Positions 9,421 to 19,032 of a stretch of DNA of 64,000 nucleotides are shown in pieces (position 1 is the first letter of the stretch; each line of letters begins with the position of its first letter). The DNA comes from Sulfurospirillum diekertiae (lineage in GTDB: Bacteria > Campylobacterota > Campylobacteria > Campylobacterales > Sulfurospirillaceae): NCBI RefSeq assembly GCF_011769985.2, contig NZ_CP039734.2, forward strand, positions 2,170,001-2,234,000, read 5' to 3'. Below the pieces are notes generated by a model. The model ran no database searches and was not told the origin of the DNA. It worked only from the letters and a program-made list of their open reading frames with translations. A program made the position numbers and the translations under genes.

Positions 9421-9445
9421 TAAGCAAGGGTTTTCCCCTTGCTTA
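9421..9445 (+). terminator. Hairpin after pstS, partial terminator
   Basis: TAAGCAAGGG and CCCTTGCTTA form a 10-bp stem with a 5-base loop, followed after GCGTAC by six T. It lies inside the pst operon between pstS and pstC, so it probably acts as a leaky terminator or 3' stabiliser that keeps the binding protein in excess over the membrane parts. Confidence 0.75.
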
Positions 9446-9487
9446 GCGTACTTTTTTATCTTTATAGGACAAGGAACCATTGAACCA

Positions 9488-10354
9488 ATGAAAAACTTTA
9501 ATGTTGGCGATTTTATATTTGAAAATCTCTCACGAGTGATGTCACTCTCTGTACTTTTAATTCTTGTGAGTATTTTTTATGTCTTGTATGACCACGCTAA
9601 ACTTGCCATTGATGTCCTTGGACTCAAATTTATTTTTGACACCGATTGGGCGCCTAACCTTGAAAAATTTGGAGCATTTCCAGCCATTTATGGAACACTC
9701 TCCAGTACAACCATTGCGATGGTTTTAGCAACACCCATTGCCCTTGGTATTGCTATTTTTCTCTCTGAAATTGCAAGAGGACGTTTCAAAGCATTGATTG
9801 GAACTATGATAGAACTTCTTGCTGCAATTCCATCCATTGTTTATGGTATGTGGGGTCTCTTTTTCTTTGTACCTATCATTCAAAAATTGACGCATAGTTC
9901 AGGTATCGGCACATTGACTGCGAGTGTTATCTTAGCTATTATGATTATTCCTTTTACCGCCGCTGTTTCGCGTGATGCTATGGATACAACACCAGACATT
10001 TTGAAAGAATCAGCCTATGCCCTAGGCGCTACCAAATGGGACGTCATCAAAGATGTCATCATCCCCTTTGCTAAAGTCGGTGTTATCGGTTCGATCATCC
10101 TCTCTTTGGGGCGCGCTCTTGGAGAGACGATGGCAGTTACCTTTGTCATGGGAAATAGCACCAACATGCCTTCCTCCATCCTCCAGCCAGCTACCAGCAT
10201 TCCTGTGATCTTGGCCAATGAATTTAGTGAAGCTGATGGCGATTTATACTACTCCAGCCTCTTCTATTTGGCACTAATTTTGTTTGTGGTTAGTTTTTCT
10301 GTCATCGCCGTTGCTAAATTTGCCTTTTTACGAAAAGTGAGAAAAAATGGTTAA
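9488..10354 (+). CDS. pstC: Phosphate ABC transporter permease PstC
   Basis: A 288-residue inner-membrane permease with about six membrane segments. The cytoplasmic EAA loop reads ESAYALGATKWDVIKDVIIPFA, and IVYGMWGLFFF and LGRALGETMAVTFVMGN are typical of PstC. With PstA it forms the phosphate channel driven by PstB. The start follows an AAGGAA site. The end overlaps pstA by 8 bases, indicating translational coupling. Length is normal for the family. Confidence 0.97.
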   Translation: MKNFNVGDFIFENLSRVMSLSVLLILVSIFYVLYDHAKLAIDVLGLKFIFDTDWAPNLEKFGAFPAIYGTLSSTTIAMVLATPIALGIAIFLSEIARGRFKALIGTMIELLAAIPSIVYGMWGLFFFVPIIQKLTHSSGIGTLTASVILAIMIIPFTAAVSRDAMDTTPDILKESAYALGATKWDVIKDVIIPFAKVGVIGSIILSLGRALGETMAVTFVMGNSTNMPSSILQPATSIPVILANEFSEADGDLYYSSLFYLALILFVVSFSVIAVAKFAFLRKVRKNG

Positions 10355-11192
10355 TACTTCTTATAAAAAACGAAAAATCACCAATATCATTGCTCTGTCT
10401 CTTGCCTTCTTCGCAACTGCGATTGGTATCTTTTTTCTCTTTTGGATTTTAGGGGTACTTTTGGTGAATGGACTTTCACATATATCTCTTGATCTTTTTA
10501 TGAAAGATGGTGCACCTCCAGGTATTGCACCTAGCGGTCTTCGTCATGCTTTAGTGGGACATTTAATGCTTACTCTCTCATCTACCATTATTGGCGTACC
10601 GATGGGACTTTTAGCAGGAACCTACCTCAGTGAATACGGTAGAAATTCACGTTTTGCTAACTTTACACGTGATATTTCAGACATTATGATGTCCGCTCCT
10701 TCGATCATTGTGGGTGTCTTTGTGTATGGTATCTTGGTCATGCCGATTGGGCACTTTTCAGGATGGGCAGGTAGTGTAGCACTAGCGATTATTATGATTC
10801 CTGTCATTATTCGCACCACCGATGATATGCTCGCTCTCGTTCCTATTGAACTAAGAGAAGCTGCTTACGCACTAGGTGCGCCTAAATGGAAAGTCATCAT
10901 TCAAGTGGTGTATAAAGGGGCGATTACAGGCATTACCACTGGTATTCTTTTAGGGGTTGCAAGGGTTGCAGGTGAGACAGCTCCACTGCTCTTTACCGCC
11001 TTTAATAACAACTTTTTTTCACTCGACATGTCCGAATCCATGGCATCGCTCACCGTAACGATGTTCAACTATACCATGAGCCCTTATGAAGATTGGCAAG
11101 CAATAGGGTGGGCCAGTGCGGCGATCTTAGCGTTTGCCATTCTTGCCATCAACATTGGTGGTCGCCTTCTCATTAAGAAAAGAAATAAATAA
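10347..11192 (+). CDS. pstA: Phosphate ABC transporter permease PstA
   Basis: A 281-residue permease paralogous to PstC, with six predicted membrane segments, the EAA loop REAAYALGAPKWKVIIQVV, and the ARVAGETAPLLFTAF segment characteristic of PstA. The product pairs with PstC in the inner membrane. It starts inside the last codons of pstC and is followed by pstB after 9 bases, with AAAGGAA in between as ribosome-binding site. Confidence 0.97.
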   Translation: MVNTSYKKRKITNIIALSLAFFATAIGIFFLFWILGVLLVNGLSHISLDLFMKDGAPPGIAPSGLRHALVGHLMLTLSSTIIGVPMGLLAGTYLSEYGRNSRFANFTRDISDIMMSAPSIIVGVFVYGILVMPIGHFSGWAGSVALAIIMIPVIIRTTDDMLALVPIELREAAYALGAPKWKVIIQVVYKGAITGITTGILLGVARVAGETAPLLFTAFNNNFFSLDMSESMASLTVTMFNYTMSPYEDWQAIGWASAAILAFAILAINIGGRLLIKKRNK

Positions 11193-11201
11193 AGGAATTT
11201 T

Positions 11202-11993
11202 ATGTCTACGATTATTACCATGAACGATCCTCTTGAGCTTGAAGTTAAAAATTTTAATTTCTTTTATGCAGGAAAAAATGAGCCCAATCTCAAGTCCGTC
11301 GATATGCCTATTGCAAAGAAAAAGGTTACGGCGCTTATTGGACCGAGTGGTTGCGGCAAAACAACACTGCTTCGATCGTTCAACCGTATGCATGACCTCT
11401 ACCCAGGAAATCGCTACGAAGGAGAAATTCGCTTTCACAATGACAACCAAAACCTCTTAGATAAAGAGATTGATTTGATTGCACTTCGCATGAAGATAGG
11501 AATGATTTTTCAAAAACCAACCCCCTTTCCAATGAGCATTTTTGACAATGTAGCGTATGGCTTGCGACTTCAAGGGCTAAAAGATAAAAAAATACTGGCA
11601 GAAAAAGTGGAAAAAGCGCTTCGTGGTGCGGCATTGTGGGATGAAGTGAAGGACCGCTTAAAAGATGGTGCTTCTGCCCTTTCAGGGGGACAACAACAAC
11701 GCCTTTGTATCGCACGTGCTGTTGCGGTTGAACCGGATGTTTTGTTGTTTGATGAGCCTACCAGTGCACTTGATCCTATCTCAACCTTAGCCATTGAGCA
11801 GTTGATCATCGAGCTTAAAGAGCAATTAACCGTTATCATTGTCACACACAACCTGCAACAAGCCGCACGTCTTTCAGACTATACCGCCTTTATGTATTTA
11901 GGCGAGCTTATTGAACTAGGAGCCACCAAAGATATGTTTGTTAATCCACAAGAACGCCTCACAGAAGAGTACATCACAGGAAGATTTGGATGA
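11202..11993 (+). CDS. pstB: Phosphate ABC transporter ATPase PstB
   Basis: A 263-residue ABC ATPase. It shows Walker [20 protein letters not shown], the PstB-specific NRMHDLYPG following it, Q-loop [10 protein letters not shown], signature [14 protein letters not shown], Walker [14 protein letters not shown] and switch His in IVTHNLQQA. It powers the PstCA channel and is also known to take part in phosphate signalling through PhoU. It is the last gene of the pst operon; a hairpin including its stop codon follows. Confidence 0.97.
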   Translation: MSTIITMNDPLELEVKNFNFFYAGKNEPNLKSVDMPIAKKKVTALIGPSGCGKTTLLRSFNRMHDLYPGNRYEGEIRFHNDNQNLLDKEIDLIALRMKIGMIFQKPTPFPMSIFDNVAYGLRLQGLKDKKILAEKVEKALRGAALWDEVKDRLKDGASALSGGQQQRLCIARAVAVEPDVLLFDEPTSALDPISTLAIEQLIIELKEQLTVIIVTHNLQQAARLSDYTAFMYLGELIELGATKDMFVNPQERLTEEYITGRFG

Positions 11994-12018
11994 TTCCAAT
12001 CTTCCATCATCCTTTTTA
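11988..12018 (+). terminator. Terminator after pstB
   Basis: GGATGAT and ATCATCC form a 7-bp stem with an 11-base loop, followed by a run of five T. The stem includes the pstB stop codon. The T tract runs straight into a TTTACATGTAAA copy (12015-12026), so that motif provides the end of the T run. Confidence 0.6.
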
Positions 12019-12157
12019 CATGTAAAACTCATAATTCCTTCATAATAAATCTCAATTACTTATTTTACAGCCCATTACATCTTACTATTATTGTATTGTT
12101 TAGTATACCGATGTATAATTGCATGCTAATTTTTAATTTATGTCAACAAGGATTTTT

Positions 12158-13759
12158 ATGTTAACCACTATTCGAGCTAAACTCTTCTTCTTACTTTTTG
12201 TTGTTCTTTTGGGCACTGTGAGTCTTAGCTATTTACTCATTTCTAACACAAATGGTGCAGAGAAGGCATCAAGCCAAATTCAAACAACGGGGGAAATTTC
12301 AAAATATACGGCGCAACTTTTGATGTATGCACGAGGCTATCAACTCTTTTTTGATCAAGAATCATTAGACTCCTATAACCTCTCTTATAAAAATCTATCT
12401 GAAAATCTTGATACATTGCAAAAAAGACTTCAGTTTAAAGAGAACCTTGATCGTTTAAGTCAAATTCAAGCAGATCTTCACAAACATTATGCCACCAATG
12501 CAGCACGTATCGAAATTATGAAAAAATACACCACACAGATCACTTCACCTGAATTTCTTGCATCGGCTGATGGTAAAAAATTTACGCAATTAACAGCACA
12601 ACTTCATACTGAAAATATTTCTCTTGAAGAGCAAGTGACAAAATTTTCGAATGCCATTATGGCTTATGAAGATGCACAACTTGAAAAATTTAGAATCATT
12701 GGCATTATGATGGCACTTGTTATTTCAGGTTTGGTCTCTTTTCTCTTCTGGTTTATTGCAAGTCAAATTAAACGCTCCATCCGAAAATCTTCCGATGAGT
12801 GTAATTATATTGGTCAAAACAAAGACCTAAGTCATACGATTCAAACCCTTGGAAACGATGAAATCTCCCAAATGATGACAACCGTCGATACTCTCCTTTC
12901 TCAACTAAGTACAGCGATTGATGGTGCTAAGCGTACGGCTTTAGAAAATGCTGCCGTTGCTGAAGAGCTCTCTTCGACCTCATTGGAGATCGGCAAACGT
13001 ACGGAAGATGCGGCTAAAGAGGTTGATGAAACCGTCATAGCCACACAAGCAGTCGCTTCTATCTTAAAAACCAGTGAAGAGAGTTCTACGCATTCAGGTG
13101 ATATGATTGCCAGTGTTGCCGATGAGTTAGGCGATGCCTCAAAAGAGGTTTTAGCTGTCTCTTCCGATCTTCAAACCATTGTGGTCAGTCAAACCGATCT
13201 TTCCAGTAGACTCGAACATCTGGATCAAGAGGTTTCACAAGTCAGACAAGTGCTCTCTGTTATCTCCGATATTGCCGAACAGACCAATCTTTTGGCTCTT
13301 AATGCCGCCATTGAAGCAGCGCGCGCAGGGGAACATGGACGTGGTTTTGCCGTCGTTGCCGATGAAGTGCGCAAACTTGCTGAACGCACTCAAAAAAGCC
13401 TTGTGGAGAGTAATGCAACCGTTGCCGTCATCGTTCAATCTGTGAACACCTCAACCGAAATGATGAAAAAAAGTGCAGAAGAAATTCAAGCGCTTGGGCT
13501 TCGCGCTGAAACAACACAATCCTTAATGCTCAAAACCGTGGACAATATGAATGAAGCAAAAGCACTTGCCCTAGGAACGGCTAAAGATGCGAAAGCGGGA
13601 AGCTCAAAAGCGAATGAAGTATTAGTTCGTATTAACAATATTCACCAACTCTCTACCACCAATGCTCGTAGTGTTGAAGAAATTGCCAGTGCCGCTGAGC
13701 ACCTCTCTAAACTCTCCAACGACTTAAGTCATGCACTTTCAGTGTTTAAAACTGCCTAA
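12158..13759 (+). CDS. Methyl-accepting chemotaxis protein
   Basis: A 533-residue chemoreceptor. It has a membrane segment at residues ~8-28, an all-helical periplasmic region of ~150 residues, a second membrane segment near 183-203, a HAMP-like linker and a long signalling coiled coil. The tip is recognisable as [22 protein letters not shown] followed by [18 protein letters not shown]. No CheR-tethering pentapeptide is seen; the end is FKTA. It is about as long as the receptor at 14692 and very similar to it, a tandem duplicate pair. The ATG at 12158 is chosen over 12140 because AAGGA precedes it. The ligand is unknown; the site between pst and pho genes invites a link with phosphate. Confidence 0.93.
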   Translation: MLTTIRAKLFFLLFVVLLGTVSLSYLLISNTNGAEKASSQIQTTGEISKYTAQLLMYARGYQLFFDQESLDSYNLSYKNLSENLDTLQKRLQFKENLDRLSQIQADLHKHYATNAARIEIMKKYTTQITSPEFLASADGKKFTQLTAQLHTENISLEEQVTKFSNAIMAYEDAQLEKFRIIGIMMALVISGLVSFLFWFIASQIKRSIRKSSDECNYIGQNKDLSHTIQTLGNDEISQMMTTVDTLLSQLSTAIDGAKRTALENAAVAEELSSTSLEIGKRTEDAAKEVDETVIATQAVASILKTSEESSTHSGDMIASVADELGDASKEVLAVSSDLQTIVVSQTDLSSRLEHLDQEVSQVRQVLSVISDIAEQTNLLALNAAIEAARAGEHGRGFAVVADEVRKLAERTQKSLVESNATVAVIVQSVNTSTEMMKKSAEEIQALGLRAETTQSLMLKTVDNMNEAKALALGTAKDAKAGSSKANEVLVRINNIHQLSTTNARSVEEIASAAEHLSKLSNDLSHALSVFKTA

Positions 13760-13768
13760 GGAGCGGTA

Positions 13769-14542
13769 ATGTCAGAAATTATGCCTAGCCTCTTTTTGGG
13801 ACATGGATCACCCATGAATTTGATTTTGGAAAATAGCTTCACAGAAGCCTTAGAAGCCCTTTCCAAAGAGCTTCCTGCACCCAAAGCCATTCTGGTTATC
13901 TCCGCGCACTGGTACACCACACAAACGGCAGTGAGCATCAGTTCAGGTATTGCGTATGAGACGTTGTACGATTTTTACGGCTTCCCTCCTTCTCTTTATG
14001 AGCTGAGTTATCCATCACCCACAAATAATACCCTCTCCAAACGCATCGCTGATCTTTTGGATGTGCCTTTAGTAGAGCGAGGATTAGATCATGGCGCATG
14101 GATGCCCTTGCACTTTCTCTTCCCCAAAGCCAACATTCCGATCATACAACTCAGCCTCAATAAAAACCTTCCACTCGCTTTACATGTAAAGATGGGAGAG
14201 CAACTTAAAGTGCTCCGTGAAGAGGGCATTATGATCATTGGCAGTGGGAACATCACGCACAATTTAGGGCTGGTTGATTTTTACAATATCAATGCTCCCG
14301 CCGTAGAATGGGCCAAAAATGTTGATACTTTTGTCGACAAAGCATTTACATGTAACGATACGGATGCACTGATCAGAATTGAGTCGTTGTGCCCTGATTT
14401 TAAAACGGCACACCCAGCCATCGATCACTATTTACCACTGCTTTACATCGCAGGGACACGCAAAGAAGAAGATGAAATCAACGTCATTACACCCTTTTTC
14501 CAAAACGCTAGCCTCTCCATGCGAGGTTTCATGCTCCATTAA
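13769..14542 (+). CDS. ygiD: LigB-family extradiol dioxygenase (YgiD/4,5-DOPA dioxygenase type)
   Basis: A 257-residue class III extradiol dioxygenase. The likely metal-binding residues are in FLGHGSPMN, ISAHWY and the SGNITHNLG segment, with DHGAWMPL also typical of the YgiD group. Family members open catechol-type rings such as DOPA in vitro; the substrate here is not known. It starts 9 bases after the first chemoreceptor and is flanked by two copies of that receptor, so it was probably inserted or caught in their duplication. The gene holds one exact motif copy (14179, read LHVK) and one near copy (14345, read FTCN). Confidence 0.88.
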   Translation: MSEIMPSLFLGHGSPMNLILENSFTEALEALSKELPAPKAILVISAHWYTTQTAVSISSGIAYETLYDFYGFPPSLYELSYPSPTNNTLSKRIADLLDVPLVERGLDHGAWMPLHFLFPKANIPIIQLSLNKNLPLALHVKMGEQLKVLREEGIMIIGSGNITHNLGLVDFYNINAPAVEWAKNVDTFVDKAFTCNDTDALIRIESLCPDFKTAHPAIDHYLPLLYIAGTRKEEDEINVITPFFQNASLSMRGFMLH

Positions 14543-14560
14543 CACCGCTTTTGTTCACAA

Positions 14561-14590
14561 ACCCTTGGTGCGTAAGTGTTTACCAAGGGT
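14561..14590 (+). terminator. Hairpin terminator after ygiD
   Basis: ACCCTTGGT and ACCAAGGGT form a perfect 9-bp stem with a 12-base loop about 20 bases after the ygiD stop. The following GAAATCTCTTTAC is only moderately T-rich and leads into a TTTACATGTAAC near-copy at 14599. Confidence 0.55.
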
Positions 14591-14691
14591 GAAATCTCTT
14601 TACATGTAACCTCAATATCACGCTAAATCTCACATAGAACAACTACAATTAGAACGATAATAAATTAAATTTTATATTTAAGGAATATTTT

Positions 14692-16293
14692 ATGTTTCAG
14701 ACCGTCCAAGCAAAACTGCTTTTTTTACTGGCGATTATTCTCATAGGTACTTTAGGGCTTAGTTATTTGCTGATGTCCAATGGAAATCATGCGCAAACAG
14801 CTGTGGCAAAAGTGCAGACCATCGGTAAACTTCCACGCTATACAGCAGAGCTTTTGATGTACTCTAGAGGCTATCAAATTTCATACAATCAAAAATTTAT
14901 GGACGATTCCTATCAAGCCCAAACTAACCTCATTCAAGCCATTGATGACCTCAGACCTTTGCTCACCTCAGCCAAAGAAATTGAACTTTTGGATGTCATT
15001 CATAAAGGCGTCGAGGAGTTTAAAGCCTCTAGCACACCGCGCTTTGAAATGCTAAAAAAATACAAAGAGACAACAAACTCGCCTGAATTTCTGGCTACTG
15101 CAGAGGGCAAAAAATTTACAGAGCTGACCAACATCGGCAGAACTGCTTTCATTTCGATCTCAAAAAATTCCGATGAACTCTCTAAACTCATCGAACGCGA
15201 TGCAGGCACCACGCTCAACAAGGCACAACATATGGGAATTGTCATGGCACTTCTCATTTTAGGGTTCACTACATTTCTGTTCAGATACATCGCCCTTAAA
15301 ATTAAAAAATCCCTCACCAAAGCAGCGCAGGAGTGTGAGTACATTGGGCGTACGAAAGATTTGAGCCATTCGATTGAGATTATGGGAAATGATGAAATTG
15401 CTGACATTATGCGCACAATCAATGCTCTTTTTGATCACTTATGCATGGCGATTGATGATGCTAAACGCACCGCGATGGAAAATGCCGCTGTGGCAGAAGA
15501 GCTCTCTTCCACCTCCCTTCAAATCGGAAAACGTACCGAAGAGACAGACCAAGAAGTCGATCATGCGGTCAATACCACCAAGAAAGTTGCAAGTATTTTA
15601 CATACCAGCGAAGAAAATGCTCAACATGCGGGCGTAGTGATGCAAAATGTTGCCCATGAACTCAATAATGCTTCAGAAGAAGTCCTTGCTGTCTCAAATG
15701 ACCTTCAAACCGTTGTTGTCAATCAAACCGATCTATCCGCACGTTTAGAACAACTTGATCAAGAGGTTTCCCAAGTCCAACAAGTCCTTTTGGTGATCTC
15801 CGATATTGCAGAGCAAACCAATCTTTTGGCACTCAATGCCGCCATTGAAGCAGCACGTGCAGGGGAACAAGGGCGTGGATTTGCCGTTGTCGCTGACGAA
15901 GTGCGAAAACTCGCTGAACGTACTCAAAAAAGCCTTGTAGAGAGTAACTCTACCGTTGCAGTTATTACCCAATCCGTCAATACAACATCCGATCTTATGA
16001 AAAAGAATGCGAAAGAGATTCAGTCTCTTGGACACCGAGCAGAAAACACCCAACAATTGATGCTTAAAACCGTCAGTAGCATGAATGCAACCGCAAGCAT
16101 TGCAGAAGGTTCTGCACACGAAGCCAAACAGGGAAGCAGTGAAGCTGCTGTTATGTTAGAGCGTGTTGCAACCATTCATAAACTCACCTCTACCAATGCC
16201 AGAAGCGTCGAAGAGATCGCAAGTGCAGCAGAACACCTCGCCAAACTTTCCACCAATCTCAGCCACGCACTCTCCGCCTTTAAAACAGCCTAA
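14692..16293 (+). CDS. Methyl-accepting chemotaxis protein (paralogue)
   Basis: A 533-residue chemoreceptor, same architecture as the one at 12158: N-terminal membrane segment with [17 protein letters not shown], helical periplasmic domain with [18 protein letters not shown], second membrane segment near residues 183-203, HAMP-like linker and the tip [20 protein letters not shown]. The signalling halves are nearly identical and the ligand regions more divergent, a typical sign of duplication followed by change of specificity. It has its own spacer and terminators on both sides, so it is probably transcribed alone. The ligand is unknown. Confidence 0.93.
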   Translation: MFQTVQAKLLFLLAIILIGTLGLSYLLMSNGNHAQTAVAKVQTIGKLPRYTAELLMYSRGYQISYNQKFMDDSYQAQTNLIQAIDDLRPLLTSAKEIELLDVIHKGVEEFKASSTPRFEMLKKYKETTNSPEFLATAEGKKFTELTNIGRTAFISISKNSDELSKLIERDAGTTLNKAQHMGIVMALLILGFTTFLFRYIALKIKKSLTKAAQECEYIGRTKDLSHSIEIMGNDEIADIMRTINALFDHLCMAIDDAKRTAMENAAVAEELSSTSLQIGKRTEETDQEVDHAVNTTKKVASILHTSEENAQHAGVVMQNVAHELNNASEEVLAVSNDLQTVVVNQTDLSARLEQLDQEVSQVQQVLLVISDIAEQTNLLALNAAIEAARAGEQGRGFAVVADEVRKLAERTQKSLVESNSTVAVITQSVNTTSDLMKKNAKEIQSLGHRAENTQQLMLKTVSSMNATASIAEGSAHEAKQGSSEAAVMLERVATIHKLTSTNARSVEEIASAAEHLAKLSTNLSHALSAFKTA

Positions 16294-16298
16294 GCTAA

Positions 16299-16337
16299 AA
16301 AAACTCCCAAGTCCCTATTAGGGCCTTAGGAGTTTTT
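16299..16337. terminator. Bidirectional terminator
   Basis: AAAAACTCC and GGAGTTTTT form a 9-bp stem extended inward by further pairs (CCC/GGG) with a short loop. A-rich left and T-rich right flanks make it work in both directions, serving the chemoreceptor gene and the convergent acyltransferase gene, whose stop codon it touches. Confidence 0.85.
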
Positions 16338-18051
16338 ATGCACCTTTGATATAACGCGTCTTTTTAGCTTCTTTTATCTTGGTAATATCCACCAAAATAA
16401 AGCTGTCCACGCAGTTGGCAAACTCTTTGTCGATGTTAAAATCTAAAAATAAAATGCCACCCTCTTCGCACAGTTCGGTGTATTGTTTGTAAAGCGTTGG
16501 AACACTGAGATCCATCGAGGAAAGCTGCTCTTTAAGAACGGTAAAATCCTCTTTATAGTCATTGCCTTTAAAAAAGGCTTGCGCCTCTTCTTTTTCCGCT
16601 TTGCTCATAAAAAAACGATTGCGTGCACTCACCAACTCTTTGGGTGTTGAAAAATAGAGTGCATAAAAGGTCACAATAAGATTTTTGGCAATCTTGGGAT
16701 AAACATCACTCAAACTCACAGGACCGTACATGTAACGAATATGCGGGTTTTGAAACAGATACGCTCCAATACCTTGCCAGAGGTAATCCAGCGCCCTACT
16801 TCCCCAATAACGCGGTTGCACGAAGCTTCGTCCTAGTTCAATGGAGTTATGTAAATAGGGCTCAAATTCAGGAGTAAACTCAAACAGAGTTTGTGAGTAA
16901 AAGCCATCTACACTAAAATATTCGCTAATAAAATTCGCCTCTCCAATGCGGTATGCTCCTACCACCTCAAGCTCTTCATCATCCCATAATACAATGTGTT
17001 TATAGTGTTTGTCAAAAAGGTCAACATCGCGTTTTCCACCCGTCCCCTCTTCCACTTTTCGAAACGTAAACTCTCTAAGTCGTCCAATTTCGCGCATCAA
17101 AATAGAGCCACTCTCGTATTCGTAGAGATAGATTTTTTTGCCATCGCTGGTTTGACCCAAAAGTGTTGACTTTTTAAGCTCAGAGCGAATTGCTTTGCGC
17201 TCTTCAGGATGGGCGATAGCGGTTTGTGTTGCAAAAATCCCTTTTTTACCTTTACTGATTTTATAGAGATGTTTTTTGAGCAAATTAATCAATGTATTTT
17301 CGCCGAGCTCTGACTTTTGAAGCGTTTTATAGGCAATCATTTCACCCACTTTGAAGTTGATCACTTTAGAGCGCTTTTTAAACATCTCACTGGCAAGCAA
17401 AATCATCGAAAGCTTTTTGTTAATCATCGAAATCGTATAAAATAGCGGTGAATTTTTAGCATCAATATAAATAGGCAAAATAGGCGAATTGCTCTTTTGT
17501 GCAAATTTGAGGAACCCTTTTTTCCATTTCGTATCTTTGATGCCAGTTGGATGCGCACGTGACACTTCACCTGAGGGAAAAACGATGAGCGCTTCATCAT
17601 TTTCAAGCGCATCGTAGACTTTCTTGATTGACTCTTTTGCCGTAGCACCAGATATATTGTCGATGGGAATGAGCAAACTCTGTAAAGGCTCTATCTGCAT
17701 TAAAACATCATTAGCAATCACTTTGACATCGCTACGTATCTCTTTGATGAGTGCAATGAGTGAAAGCGCATCCAATGCACCTAAGGGATGATTGGCAACA
17801 ATGATCACACGACCAGAAGAAGGGATATTGGCTTTATCTTTATTAGAAACCGTGTAGCCAAAATTGAAATACTCCAAAACGGCTTCCACAAAGTCAAATC
17901 CACGATACGCTTCCCCATGAATAAGAAAGGTGTTAATCTCATCTTGATGCAAGAGTTTTTTCAGCAGATAAATCAGACAATTTTTCACAATTGTTGGATA
18001 ATAGACAATACTAGGATACTTGAGGTGTAATGCTTTTTCAACATCAACCAT
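16336..18051 (-). CDS. olsF: Bifunctional acyltransferase, OlsF-like ornithine lipid synthase
   Basis: A 571-residue fusion of two acyltransferase modules. Residues ~60-260 are PlsC-like, with the catalytic ANHPLGALDAL (an H-x4-D box) and VFPSGEVSR. Residues ~320-500 match the GNAT-related N-acyltransferase fold of OlsB, with ELGRSFVQPRYWGSRALDYLWQG and YMYGPVSLSD. This order matches OlsF, the single-chain enzyme described from Serratia that makes ornithine lipids from ornithine and acyl-ACP, with relatives reported in epsilonproteobacteria. Ornithine lipids are phosphorus-free and often replace phospholipids during phosphate limitation, which fits the pst and pho neighbours. It lacks the signature of a phospholipid-only enzyme. 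Alternative: an acyltransferase for another amino-acid lipid. The ATG follows AAGGAG. Confidence 0.75.
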   Translation of the reverse strand: MVDVEKALHLKYPSIVYYPTIVKNCLIYLLKKLLHQDEINTFLIHGEAYRGFDFVEAVLEYFNFGYTVSNKDKANIPSSGRVIIVANHPLGALDALSLIALIKEIRSDVKVIANDVLMQIEPLQSLLIPIDNISGATAKESIKKVYDALENDEALIVFPSGEVSRAHPTGIKDTKWKKGFLKFAQKSNSPILPIYIDAKNSPLFYTISMINKKLSMILLASEMFKKRSKVINFKVGEMIAYKTLQKSELGENTLINLLKKHLYKISKGKKGIFATQTAIAHPEERKAIRSELKKSTLLGQTSDGKKIYLYEYESGSILMREIGRLREFTFRKVEEGTGGKRDVDLFDKHYKHIVLWDDEELEVVGAYRIGEANFISEYFSVDGFYSQTLFEFTPEFEPYLHNSIELGRSFVQPRYWGSRALDYLWQGIGAYLFQNPHIRYMYGPVSLSDVYPKIAKNLIVTFYALYFSTPKELVSARNRFFMSKAEKEEAQAFFKGNDYKEDFTVLKEQLSSMDLSVPTLYKQYTELCEEGGILFLDFNIDKEFANCVDSFILVDITKIKEAKKTRYIKGA

Positions 18052-18183
18052 GAATACTCCTTTACTTTTTTGGCATAGTATAAAAGGAGCTCATTACGAT
18101 ACGGTAACGAAGGAGAGCTTTTTATGTTACCATATTGTAATGATTTCCTATTAGAATGGGAGCAAATATTATAAGGAATACAA

Positions 18184-18852
18184 ATGCTTCAAAAGTATGA
18201 AGAAAGACTCAGTGAAATCAAAAAAATGCTCTTGGGTTTAGGATCAGATATTATCATGGCAAGTGAAAAAGCACTGAGTGGCATGGAAAGTTTAGATGTG
18301 ACTCGTTTTGAATCTGCTCGCACTTTACTCAAAAATGTGGAGACTCAAGCTAATGCGATTGATAATGAAATTGTTGTGACATTAGCGCTTTTTGGACCTG
18401 AAGCAAAAGACCTTCGTAAAATGGTTGCTTACCTTAAAATCACCAATGAACTTGTCAAAATTGCTGAAAATATCCGCAGTTTCAGTAAGCGTATGGCACT
18501 CCATCTTCAAGGCGATGTACCATTGATCTCACTACACGAATACTCAACACACCTTTGCAAAACCTCTGTTCAAGCCGTTACGTTAGCCCTTGGCACGATT
18601 GATATTGGCGATAAAGATACGCTTGAAGACACGTATCGAAAAGTCAAAGTGGAAGAGAGCAAAAGTGACGATCTTTACTCTATTTTGGAAAAAAATATCT
18701 TAAGTGACATTACAAAAACCATCGATCAATCCGCTGATTTTATTCAGATTTTAAGTACCATGCGCAAGTTAGAACGTATGGCAGATCGCAGTGTCAATAT
18801 CGTCCAACTGATGATTTTTTCACGTGTGGGTGGAGAGATGAAAACCTATTAA
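18184..18852 (+). CDS. phoU: Phosphate signalling protein PhoU
   Basis: A 222-residue, all-helical cytoplasmic protein with two PhoU repeats. The first has VETQANAIDNEIVVTLALFGPEAKDLRKMVAYLKITNELVK in split form (helix 2-3), and the second ends MRKLERMADRSVNIVQLMIF, which matches the metal-binding E..AD...N/I signature. PhoU links PstSCAB to the PhoR kinase and keeps the response off when phosphate is plentiful. It precedes the PhoB/PhoR-like pair, separated from it by two tandem repeat elements that start right after its stop. Confidence 0.93.
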   Translation: MLQKYEERLSEIKKMLLGLGSDIIMASEKALSGMESLDVTRFESARTLLKNVETQANAIDNEIVVTLALFGPEAKDLRKMVAYLKITNELVKIAENIRSFSKRMALHLQGDVPLISLHEYSTHLCKTSVQAVTLALGTIDIGDKDTLEDTYRKVKVEESKSDDLYSILEKNILSDITKTIDQSADFIQILSTMRKLERMADRSVNIVQLMIFSRVGGEMKTY

Positions 18853-18854
18853 AA

Positions 18855-18933
18855 TTCTGCCACGCATGTGGCAAGCTTGAGTGCCTTAGCGGCCAGCGTA
18901 GCGTGTTGAGCTTTCCTAACATGCGTATAAAAA
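18855..18933 (+). repeat. Two-hairpin intergenic element, copy A
   Basis: The element begins two bases past the phoU stop codon. Hairpin 1 is GCCAC-gcat-GTGGC. Hairpin 2 is GCGTGTT...AACATGC with one G-T pair. Between them lies AGTGCCTTAGCGGCCAGCG, shared with copy B apart from one base. It belongs with copies B and C (same orientation) and is related to D and E. Confidence 0.85.
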
Positions 18934-18940
18934 TGTAAAT

Positions 18941-19020
18941 TTCTGCCACGTACGTGGCAAGCTTTAGTGCCTTAGCGGCTAGCGTAGCGTGTTGAGCTTT
19001 GCCCAACGCGCGTGTTAAAG
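18941..19020 (+). repeat. Two-hairpin intergenic element, copy B
   Basis: A tandem copy of A, offset by 86 bases. Hairpin 1 is a perfect 14-bp palindrome GCCACGTACGTGGC; hairpin 2 is GCGTGTTG...CAACGCGC. Differences from copy A fall mostly in loops or keep pairing. It ends 12 bases before the PhoB-like start, next to its ribosome-binding site, so it lies in the mRNA leader of that gene. Confidence 0.85.
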
Positions 19021-19032
19021 ATCAGAGGGAAA

